Positions 56,773-64,000 of a stretch of 64,000 nt of DNA are shown in pieces. The stretch spans positions 1 through 64,000 of the forward strand of contig CP024846.1 of assembly GCA_004564215.1 (NCBI GenBank), written 5' to 3'. The notes below the pieces were generated by a model. That model saw only the letters and a list, made by a program, of their open reading frames with translations. It was not told the origin of the DNA and did no database searches. The DNA comes from Beijerinckiaceae bacterium (GTDB lineage Bacteria; Pseudomonadota; Alphaproteobacteria; Rhizobiales; Beijerinckiaceae). The first letter of the stretch is position 1, and every line of letters begins with the position of its first letter. A program made the position numbers and the translations under genes.

Positions 56773-57264
56773 TCAGCCGGAGGCGTCGAATAACAGTTCG
56801 ATCGCGGCGGCAAGCGCGGCGGAGCGCACTCCATCTCGGCCAAGGTTGCCGAAGCGCCTCTCCGCGGTGATAATGACGCCGCTTTTGCGTGCGAGACCGA
56901 AATGAACGAGGCCGATCGGTTTTTCAGCTGAGCCGCCGCCGGGTCCCGCGACTCCCGTGATCGACAACGCTATGTCGGCCCGCGCATGGGAAAGAGTGCC
57001 TTCGGCCATGGCTTTTGCGACCTCCGGACTGACGGCGCCAAATTGTTCTATCAGTGCCGGTGGCACACCCAGACATTCTACTTTCGCGGCATTCGAGTAA
57101 GTGACGAAGCCTCGCTCAAAAACCAGGGACGAGCCGGGGATGGCAGTTATCAGAGCCGCGACGAGTCCGCCCGTGCAGGATTCCGCCGTAGCCAGGGTCT
57201 GCTCCTTTGCGTGGCATTGCGCGAGGAGTGCCGCTGTGCGGCTGAGGAGCGCCTCAGAAAACAT
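56773..57264 (-). CDS. Nicotinamide-nucleotide amidase (CinA C-terminal domain)
   Basis: The 163-residue protein is the stand-alone CinA_C/PncC domain, which hydrolyses nicotinamide mononucleotide to nicotinate mononucleotide. The motifs are TLATAESCTGGLVAALI (residues about 24-40), FVTYSNAAKVECLGV, and SITGVAGPGGGSAEKPIG. It lacks the molybdopterin-binding N-terminal half of full CinA. It converges on the Coq10-like gene and shares its upstream 121 bp with the secreted beta-helix gene. Confidence 0.93.
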   Translation of the reverse strand: MFSEALLSRTAALLAQCHAKEQTLATAESCTGGLVAALITAIPGSSLVFERGFVTYSNAAKVECLGVPPALIEQFGAVSPEVAKAMAEGTLSHARADIALSITGVAGPGGGSAEKPIGLVHFGLARKSGVIITAERRFGNLGRDGVRSAALAAAIELLFDASG

Positions 57265-57385
57265 TCAACCCCCGCTGGCGAAACCGCCTGCATCAAGTGG
57301 CAAAGTTTGGACGGCTCAGTCTATGTTGCATGAGCCGCCGTCGAATGTAACACAAATGAGGCATGAGGCGTTGCGGTCTTCAGTC

Positions 57386-59887
57386 ATGGGGTTTTTTCAA
57401 AGCCGGATTTGTAAAGGGCGGGGGAGCTTGCACCGTCTTCCGATATGCCTGCCTTTGCTTTGCTTGTTTCCTGTGAACATCGCTTGGGCGGCCCCGGTCA
57501 TTTACAACCAGCCCTTCTCTGCGAAAGCGGGAGACATCGTGAATTTGCTGGGAAGCGGATTTGGGACTGCGCCCAAAATCATTTTCAAGCCTGCGCATCG
57601 TCCCGCTGCAATCCCGGTAAGAATTATCCGGGCGGACGAGAATCTCATCGCCTTTGAAGTGCCGAAAAGCCAACCGTTCGACATATATGCGATTTCGGTC
57701 TCCGACGGTAAGACGACAAGTGTCCCAGTTTCCATCAACACACCTTGCGCGACGCATTTTGATACGCCTGAAATTGGAAGCAAAAACCGTTTCCGCATTT
57801 TTGGGCATAATTTGCATGTGCCGGCAGCCGCGCCGACAGTGGCGTTCATAGATCCAAAAACAAATGCGAGCCTGTCGGCAATTGTCGATGTCGCCGCGAG
57901 CGATGCCTACAGTCTGGCCGTTGTGGCGCCAGAAAATATTGTGCCTGGCGCTTCTTATCGGCTTGTGGTTTCGAACGGACTCGCATCATCGCCGGTCGAA
58001 AAAACGCTCTTGGGACGTCCGCCGGCAGGAGAGGATCATTTTAAGCTCGGCGTGCCCTGGGGGGCGGATTTTATTTACTGGGATGGTCCAGCCTACCAGG
58101 CCGGAGCGACGAGAAACAGCCAGGCCGACCATCACCTGTTCGACGTCACCAGTGATCCCGCTTTAAAGCGCCATGCGCTGGGCGATGGCATTGCGGACGA
58201 CCGGCCAGCCATTCAAGCCGCCATCGACCTCGCTGCTGCCCATGGCGGCGTCGTCTATTTGCCGGCGGGGCGCTATCGGCTCGCGTCGCTGACCAATACC
58301 AATGGGCTCACCCTGAAATCGAATGTGGTTCTTCAGGGACATAGCGCCAGCGACACGACCATTCTTTATGGTCCATCCGAACCGCAAGCTGCAGGATATT
58401 CATTCAAAGGGATTGAATGGCCCGCGAACACGAAAAACTCCGGGATTGCGGATCTTTCGCTCCAGAACATCGACAACACAAGCCAGAAAGTGAGCAATGC
58501 GGTAGCCAAAAGCCCGTCCCAGAATCTATTCATCGCGCGGGTGAATTGGGATCTCGGCAGCGGAATTTTTATTCTCATGCAAGGGGTCGACAAGCTCGTC
58601 GTAACCGACTCGACGTTCCGCCAATCCGCCAACAGCCAATTTCCAAATATTGATTTTCGCGGCAACAGCGGTGTCGGGCCGATCTATCTGTGGAATGTAA
58701 GCAATGCGATTTTTCGAAATAACAAGATTTCCTGGGCCTCGGGCCAAAATTCATTCAAGGACGTCGACAGTGCCGTAATCGAAGGCAATCATTTCACGCG
58801 CAATGCATCCGACCAGATCGTGGCTGGCTCTGAGAATCTTTCCTGGGCGCAGGGCGATCAAAAAATTGCCGTGGGAGACGTCATTCAACGCAGCGAGGGG
58901 CGCCAGCTCTCTTTGAATTTCGCCAAGAATGTTGCCGTTCAAAACAATGTTTTCGATGTCTCGGACGGGGTCTTGAAGCATAATTGGTATGACGGCGAGA
59001 CGCTTTTGAGTGAAGGCGGAGGAGCCTCGCACAAGCACGATGTAGGCACGGCAACGGCAGCCGGCGATTTGACCATTACCGACGATTCCAAATGCGCGGG
59101 TGCATGCACGTGGGGCTATTCCGCTAACTCAATGATTGCGATTGTGAGCGGCAAGGGCTGGGGCCAATGGCGCCGGATCGTTGCGCAAAGCGGCAATAGT
59201 TTTACGGTCGATAGGTCCTGGGACGTCGTTCCGGAGGCGGGCGACCATTTCTCGATTTTCGAGCCGTCGTATGAGAATGTTTTGATCCGCAACAATCTGA
59301 TGCAGGATAATCCCGCCGGAATCTTATTATACCACGCCGCCTTCCTAAATGTTTCCATCATCGCCAATACCTTGATGGACAATGGTGGTATTTTTCTGCG
59401 GGGAGATCAAAGAAAAGGCTCGATCGGGGCCATGAGAAATATTGAAATCATTGGGAACACTCTAAAAAATACGAAAGGCCAATTCCCTTCCTATATCGTT
59501 GCCGAGTTTGCCTTGATTGCCCCCAATGCGATTTGGGGGACCAATATCGACAGCGTCGTGGTGCGCAATAATACGCTCTTCGCCCGCCCGGGAACGCCGA
59601 CCTATCTCTTTCCGGAAGGCTATATGAGCGTGGTTCAATACCAAGCAGGTGGGGCTGGGTTTTCGCCAGATAGCGCGGCCCCTGCGATCGCGGGCATGGT
59701 CTTCCAGGGCAACAATTGCAACAAGTGCCCGGTCGCCTACACACTTAGCACGGGCGATAGCGGCACGATCATCTGGGGTGCCATCGCCGGCGATGCCGCA
59801 AGCGCGCCGCGTCAATTTCTTCTCGACAAGAAGATAGCGAATACGGCCAAGGAAGCGTCCGTGGGGACAGTCGTTGGCGGTGATTAG
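57386..59887 (+). CDS. Secreted right-handed beta-helix protein (pectate-lyase superfamily)
   Basis: From ATG 57386 the product has 833 residues with a Sec signal (LPICLPLLCLFPVNIAWAAP). An Ig-like IPT/TIG-type region follows (KAGDIVNLLGSGFGTAPKI, residues about 47-65). A second beta-sandwich comes next, then a pectate_lyase_3-like helix from about residue 265 (DDRPAIQAAIDLAAAHGGVVYLPAGRYRLA, split). Beyond it are many short parallel-beta repeats with N-N-x-I/F. The likely substrate is a polysaccharide, but no catalytic residues were identified. Alternative ATGs at 57323 and 57356 lie upstream, all without clear ribosome-binding sites. No polysaccharide genes surround it. Confidence 0.8.
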   Translation: MGFFQSRICKGRGSLHRLPICLPLLCLFPVNIAWAAPVIYNQPFSAKAGDIVNLLGSGFGTAPKIIFKPAHRPAAIPVRIIRADENLIAFEVPKSQPFDIYAISVSDGKTTSVPVSINTPCATHFDTPEIGSKNRFRIFGHNLHVPAAAPTVAFIDPKTNASLSAIVDVAASDAYSLAVVAPENIVPGASYRLVVSNGLASSPVEKTLLGRPPAGEDHFKLGVPWGADFIYWDGPAYQAGATRNSQADHHLFDVTSDPALKRHALGDGIADDRPAIQAAIDLAAAHGGVVYLPAGRYRLASLTNTNGLTLKSNVVLQGHSASDTTILYGPSEPQAAGYSFKGIEWPANTKNSGIADLSLQNIDNTSQKVSNAVAKSPSQNLFIARVNWDLGSGIFILMQGVDKLVVTDSTFRQSANSQFPNIDFRGNSGVGPIYLWNVSNAIFRNNKISWASGQNSFKDVDSAVIEGNHFTRNASDQIVAGSENLSWAQGDQKIAVGDVIQRSEGRQLSLNFAKNVAVQNNVFDVSDGVLKHNWYDGETLLSEGGGASHKHDVGTATAAGDLTITDDSKCAGACTWGYSANSMIAIVSGKGWGQWRRIVAQSGNSFTVDRSWDVVPEAGDHFSIFEPSYENVLIRNNLMQDNPAGILLYHAAFLNVSIIANTLMDNGGIFLRGDQRKGSIGAMRNIEIIGNTLKNTKGQFPSYIVAEFALIAPNAIWGTNIDSVVVRNNTLFARPGTPTYLFPEGYMSVVQYQAGGAGFSPDSAAPAIAGMVFQGNNCNKCPVAYTLSTGDSGTIIWGAIAGDAASAPRQFLLDKKIANTAKEASVGTVVGGD

Positions 59888-59905
59888 ATCAACGCGTGGG
59901 TAAGT

Positions 59906-62014
59906 CTATTCGAGGCGGACCATCACGCTATCCGTTGCACCTTGGGCATCCATGACCGAAACGCGCACGAAGCCCGCCCCATCTGGAGTCCAGCTCGTTT
60001 GACGGCGAAGGTCCGGGTTTCCCACCGGCGCACCGTTGATGATCCATGTCAGCGGCAGAACGCCTCCTTCCGCTTTCAAGGCGAGTCGTGCGTTAGGCTC
60101 GGGCGGTTGCGCGGCATGATCATGCAAGCCGAGATCGACTCGCGCTCCATCTGGCGGGAAGGCGATCTTCACGCGCGCGGCTGACGCGGCGGCAAGAGCC
60201 CTGGGCGCATCCTTGCGCAGACGCCGCAGGGGTGGGGGAAGCGTAGAGGTGCGGCCGGACAGGGTATCGGGCGGCGGGGCGGGAAATTCGTGCTCGGCGC
60301 CAAGCCTCGTGAACGCATCGAACAGGACCGGGGCGGCGGCCTGCCGCCCGACCAGCCCGAAGACCGCGCCGTTATCCGGCCGCCCTAGCCAGACGGCAAT
60401 CGTATGCGCCTTGTCGAAACCGATGGCGAAAGCGTCGCGATATCCATAGGAGGTCCCGGTTTTGAAGGCGATGCGCCCATAAGGTGCGTTGAGCGGCGGC
60501 GGCGCGCCGCGCAGAATATCGGCGACATACCAGCTCGCGACTGGCCCGGTCAGGTGGCGTGTTTCGGCATCCGCGGTCGCCTTGTCCCGCGCGATTTCAG
60601 TCAGGGTGGGAACATTTCCACCGCGTGCCAGACCTGTATAAAGCGCTGCGAGATCGCGAAGGGTGATTCCAAGACCGCCTAGAGCGGTCGCAAGCCCTGG
60701 GGCGGAGTCATCGGGCAGCCTGATTTGCGCGCCGGCGTTGCGGAGACGCGCGATGAAATGGGCCGGGCCGATCTCGGCGAGCAATTCGACCGCAGGCAGA
60801 TTCAAGGACAATTGGAGTGCGTGCCGGGCGGTCACCGTGCCCTGAAAATTGTGATCGAAATTTTCCGGCGCATAGATTCCATAGCGGGTCGGCCGATCGT
60901 CCAAAATGGTTTCGGGGTGGGCGATCCCATTTTCAAAGGCGAAGGCATAAATCAAAGGTTTCAATGCGGAGCCGGGAGAGCGGATGGCCTCTGTCATATC
61001 GATCGACCCGGCACGGTCTTGCGAAAAATAATCCGCGGTGCCGACATGAGCCCGAATCTCACCGTTTGCATTGTCAACGACCAGGATCGCGCAAGACAGG
61101 GTCGGCCCCAGCGCCGCCGCCGCCGTATGCGCCAAATCCTCAAGCGAGGCTTGGAGTTTGGCATCGAAGGTCAGGCGGTGGACAGGCTGCTGCGGGGCGC
61201 GCCGGATGGCCGCCTCGCTGGCATGGGCGGCAAGCATCGGAAACGCCCGCCGACTGGCTGGGACCGTTTCCCGCTTGCCATCGTCACGTTCGGCGGCATT
61301 GATCACGCCGCGCGCGAAAGCCCGTTCGAGCACGGTGTCGCGGGCATGACGCGCGGCATCCCGATAACGATCCGGCCGCCGGGTTTCCGGCGATTGCGGC
61401 AAAGCCACCAGAAGTGCCGCCTCGGCGACCGACAGCCGCTTGGGCTCATGGCCGAAATAGGCGAGACTCGCCGCTCTCAGACCTTCAATATTGCCGCCAT
61501 AAGGCGCGAGGACGAGGTAGAGATTTAACACTTCTGTCTTGCTTGTCGTGTGTTCGATCTCGATGGCGCGCAGCATTTGCGCGAGCTTCGCGGAAACGGA
61601 TTTTTCTCCGCGTGGTTCCAAGAGCTTGGCGACTTGCATGGTCAGCGTCGAGCCGCCGGAAACGATATGGCCTTGTTTTGCCCACTGCAGAGCCGCGCGG
61701 CCGAGGCTCAAGAAATCGACGCCGTGATGGGTGCCGAAGCGCTGGTCCTCATACGCGATCAGCATCGCTATAAAGCGGGGATCGACATCAGTGGTTTGGA
61801 CAGAAAGCCGCCAACGCCCATCTTGGGTCGTGAAGGCGCGCAACAGCTGACCATTGCGGTCGACCACGACGGGTGAAGCTTTCCGCGCCATATCGAGGTC
61901 GAGGGGCCCAAGGGATCGGTGGATAAGGGCAAGAGATGTGACGACGCCAAGCAGCGCCAATACAGGGACGAGCGCGGCAATCTTACCAAAATGTTTCCCG
62001 TGAAACATTTTCAT
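59906..62014 (-). CDS. pbpC: Penicillin-binding protein 1C (bifunctional)
   Basis: The 702-residue inner-membrane protein has one N-terminal helix (IAALVPVLALLGVVTSLAL). The GT51 glycosyltransferase domain has YEDQRFGTHHGVD and GGSTLTMQVAKLLEPRG. The transpeptidase domain has the active-site SxxK in SPGSALKPLIYAF near residue 350 and KTGTSYGYRDAF. A C-terminal BiPBP_C Ig-like domain follows. Its ATG overlaps the stop of the alpha-2-macroglobulin gene (ATGA), the standard partner pair. Confidence 0.96.
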   Translation of the reverse strand: MKMFHGKHFGKIAALVPVLALLGVVTSLALIHRSLGPLDLDMARKASPVVVDRNGQLLRAFTTQDGRWRLSVQTTDVDPRFIAMLIAYEDQRFGTHHGVDFLSLGRAALQWAKQGHIVSGGSTLTMQVAKLLEPRGEKSVSAKLAQMLRAIEIEHTTSKTEVLNLYLVLAPYGGNIEGLRAASLAYFGHEPKRLSVAEAALLVALPQSPETRRPDRYRDAARHARDTVLERAFARGVINAAERDDGKRETVPASRRAFPMLAAHASEAAIRRAPQQPVHRLTFDAKLQASLEDLAHTAAAALGPTLSCAILVVDNANGEIRAHVGTADYFSQDRAGSIDMTEAIRSPGSALKPLIYAFAFENGIAHPETILDDRPTRYGIYAPENFDHNFQGTVTARHALQLSLNLPAVELLAEIGPAHFIARLRNAGAQIRLPDDSAPGLATALGGLGITLRDLAALYTGLARGGNVPTLTEIARDKATADAETRHLTGPVASWYVADILRGAPPPLNAPYGRIAFKTGTSYGYRDAFAIGFDKAHTIAVWLGRPDNGAVFGLVGRQAAAPVLFDAFTRLGAEHEFPAPPPDTLSGRTSTLPPPLRRLRKDAPRALAAASAARVKIAFPPDGARVDLGLHDHAAQPPEPNARLALKAEGGVLPLTWIINGAPVGNPDLRRQTSWTPDGAGFVRVSVMDAQGATDSVMVRLE

Positions 62015-64000
62015 TTTGGTGCGGTGATGTTGGTGGTTCCAAAAGCTGTACGACCAAATCGTTCCGGGCGGTACATGTCCTCGATGGTTGCGGGCGGAAG
62101 AACGTAATGCCCGGGAGTGACCGCGCGTACGATATAGGCAATGGAGAAGGTCGCCTTGTCCTGTCCATTCCGATCGAAGGCGGCGACAAAACGATCATCG
62201 CGATATTCGGTGTGCACCGGCTCGACGGTTTTCTTAAGCCAGGACAGGGCCTCAACCGAGCCGCCCTCAAACAGGTCCGGATTGTCGATTTCGAGCCCAG
62301 CCGGCAAATGATCGACCAACAGCAGCCGGGCGAACGCCGCTTCGCTTTCAGTGACCGTCAAAGCGACGACAAAGCGGTCGTTCTGCTTGATCGCCGCGTT
62401 TGGCGGGATCAGAGTTCCCTCCAGCGAATAATAGGCGCGTTCGATCCGGTAGCCTTGTTGCGCGGCGGGCTCCGGAGTCAGCGGATTGCCGGAGGTGGTC
62501 AACACGACGCTCACTGGCGCTTGCCCGTTATTGGCAATCGTGACGGGTTTCTTGTCGAGCGTGGCGCCGGCCCAATGCCGATAGAGGATGCCTTCATGCG
62601 GCGCGCCATCGATCGAAAGAGCGATGTTTTCCGCCTTGTCGGAGAGTGCCTCGGCGGCGAGCACCATGAAGGCATCTTCCTGCGTACTGGTCAAAGAGGT
62701 TTTCGTTCTTGCGTCTTCAACGACTTTCGATATGCGCTGAATTTCAGCGGCAGGCATTTGGGTTTCGACGCCAAGCGCCAGCACCCCGGCGCCATCGCGC
62801 AGACGGGAACCATAGTCGGGGCTCGAATAGAGGGGATTTCCGATCGTGCTCAGACGGTCCGTTGCTTTGGTGAACACAGCCAGCGCGTGCGTGCGGTCCC
62901 CTAGAAGGGCCAAGGCCGCGGCGAGCTGGGCGCGGGCGAGGGGCGACTCGAATGAGTCGATCTTAGCGTCGGCGAGATACCTCAAATCGCCCATGACTTG
63001 CCGCCCATTCCGCGCGAGAACATAAGCGGCATAAGCGATCGGGGCGCCTTGACCCGCGGCAATATCATTCGAATTGGCGAGCAGATTGCGCAGCCGCTCC
63101 AGCGCGGCATCGAATTTTTTCTGCGAAACCTCGAAATGATTTTCCCTCGCGCGGGTCAGGAAATCCGTGACGAAGGCATGCAGCCACATGTCTTCGGAAT
63201 CCGCCGACGACCAAACACCGAAGGCGCCGTTCGAATCCTGGCGTGCCAGCACCCGTTCGATGGCCTCGCGGATGCGCTGATCGACATTCGGGTCGATCCC
63301 AAGCGCGGCGCTCTTGGCAAGTCTGTTCACATAGAGGAGCGGCAGGGCACGGCTGACGATCTGTTCGGTGCAGCCATAGGGGTAACGGTCGAGCGCCTGC
63401 AGCAAGGCCGGAACATCTATTCCGGCCAGCTGCGCTACGGCGAGCGAAATCGCCCCGGTGCCGGGCACGAAATCAACCAAAAGGTCATTTGAGACGGTGA
63501 GGCTCGCCGTGGGCGCGAGCGTGCGCACCGTTCGGCGATACAGCTCCGAGGTGCCGGGAAGTATGTTAAGTGCGAGCGACTGCGGCGCTTCCAGGGCCGG
63601 GCCGGTCAACTTGAGGTCGATGTCGGCGCGGCCGACCCCGGAAGCCGTCACCGGAACTGTCAGCGCCTTGCGTGCCCCGGCATCGAGCTTGAGCTTGCGA
63701 TGCATAGCATCGGCCTGCGCCGAGATCGGGCCGTGAAGGTCGACATCGAGGGCATAATCTCCAGGCTTTCCCTCGACATTGTCGACCTGAACAAAAAATT
63801 GCGATCGATCGCCGAGCGACAGAAAGCGCGGCATAGTTGCCTGAACGACAACCGGATCGCGAACGATGACATCGGTACTGGCGCTGCCTGCCTTGGACTT
63901 TGTCCAGGCGACAGCCATGATCCGCAAGGTGCCGTTGAAGGCGGGCAGATCGAAGGTGATCCGCGCCTTGCCATCTGGATCGACCTTGACGACTCCCGAA
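62011..64000 (-). CDS. Alpha-2-macroglobulin family protein (partial, N-terminus outside window)
   Basis: The frame is open to the right edge, so only the C-terminal 662 residues are seen. They include the domain with the thioester signature YGCTEQ near visible residue 205, where Cys and Gln form the reactive bond. An alpha-toroid follows (ALDRYPYGCTEQIVSR, LARQDSNGAFGVWSS, AYAAYVLARNG). A receptor-like domain ends with the sequence YRPERFGRTAFGTTN. Bacterial A2Ms are lipoprotein protease traps in the periplasm, linked to PbpC. The coupling to pbpC fits that model. Confidence 0.93.
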   Translation of the reverse strand, partial: SGVVKVDPDGKARITFDLPAFNGTLRIMAVAWTKSKAGSASTDVIVRDPVVVQATMPRFLSLGDRSQFFVQVDNVEGKPGDYALDVDLHGPISAQADAMHRKLKLDAGARKALTVPVTASGVGRADIDLKLTGPALEAPQSLALNILPGTSELYRRTVRTLAPTASLTVSNDLLVDFVPGTGAISLAVAQLAGIDVPALLQALDRYPYGCTEQIVSRALPLLYVNRLAKSAALGIDPNVDQRIREAIERVLARQDSNGAFGVWSSADSEDMWLHAFVTDFLTRARENHFEVSQKKFDAALERLRNLLANSNDIAAGQGAPIAYAAYVLARNGRQVMGDLRYLADAKIDSFESPLARAQLAAALALLGDRTHALAVFTKATDRLSTIGNPLYSSPDYGSRLRDGAGVLALGVETQMPAAEIQRISKVVEDARTKTSLTSTQEDAFMVLAAEALSDKAENIALSIDGAPHEGILYRHWAGATLDKKPVTIANNGQAPVSVVLTTSGNPLTPEPAAQQGYRIERAYYSLEGTLIPPNAAIKQNDRFVVALTVTESEAAFARLLLVDHLPAGLEIDNPDLFEGGSVEALSWLKKTVEPVHTEYRDDRFVAAFDRNGQDKATFSIAYIVRAVTPGHYVLPPATIEDMYRPERFGRTAFGTTNITAPK

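Noticed and set aside
1..64000. CRISPR arrays, IS elements, prophage or integrative element
   Set aside because: No regularly spaced direct repeats, transposase, integrase or phage structural genes were seen on either strand.

Overview
This 64 kb window is GC-rich chromosomal DNA from an alphaproteobacterium. The Rhizobiales-style gene blocks suggest this: separate b and b' ATP synthase subunits, ftsB next to pdhABC-lpd-lipA, argD-argF-hslO, glmU-glmS, and an IalB-family protein. Beijerinckiaceae or a related methylotroph lineage is an inference, not a demonstrated placement. I see no rRNA, convincing tRNA, CRISPR array, insertion sequence or prophage. Coding is almost entirely housekeeping, with a few accessory genes between conserved blocks.

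Layout. 1-3.8 kb (minus): a partial RNA methyltransferase, tlyA and dxs. 4.1-8.4 kb (plus): a possible 24-codon peptide, an HdeD-like membrane protein, pyruvate phosphate dikinase and a probably truncated SACT-motif protein. 8.4-12.2 kb (minus): periplasmic glucan synthesis genes opgH and opgG/D. 12.5-15.8 kb (plus): glmU-glmS for UDP-GlcNAc. 15.8-21.3 kb: a Urate_ox_N-like membrane protein, an omega-aminotransferase, a TSUP transporter, a quinone oxidoreductase and an acyltransferase. 21.3-22.5 kb: the relic of an arsenic operon, an internally deleted acr3 followed by an intact arsH. 23.2-27.3 kb: rpsD with a structured leader, convergent with the F0 operon atpI-B-E-F'-F. 27.5-37.2 kb: smc, an APC permease, a slipin, an orphan peptide-binding protein, a 28-residue membrane peptide and an IalB-like protein. 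37.5-41.7 kb: argD-argF-hslO and a porin. 41.7-46.4 kb: a 1553-residue DUF4011-helicase-nuclease-DUF3320 protein, a probable antiphage factor. 46.6-56.8 kb: an ftsB-like gene, two transporter genes, then the pyruvate dehydrogenase, lipoate synthase and Coq10-like genes. 56.8-64 kb: pncC/cinA, a secreted beta-helix protein, pbpC and a partial alpha-2-macroglobulin gene.

The most unusual observations are as follows. The ATP synthase b' gene has a 178-codon in-frame extension that encodes two membrane helices and a coiled coil, and an internal start with its own Shine-Dalgarno sequence. The acr3 gene is reduced to its two ends, fused in frame. A lone DUF4011-helicase-nuclease gene sits beside the ftsB-pdh block. 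A 28-residue transmembrane peptide gene lies behind a promoter-like stretch bracketed by an 11-bp perfect inverted repeat. Several leaders and one intergenic transcript candidate contain strong hairpins.
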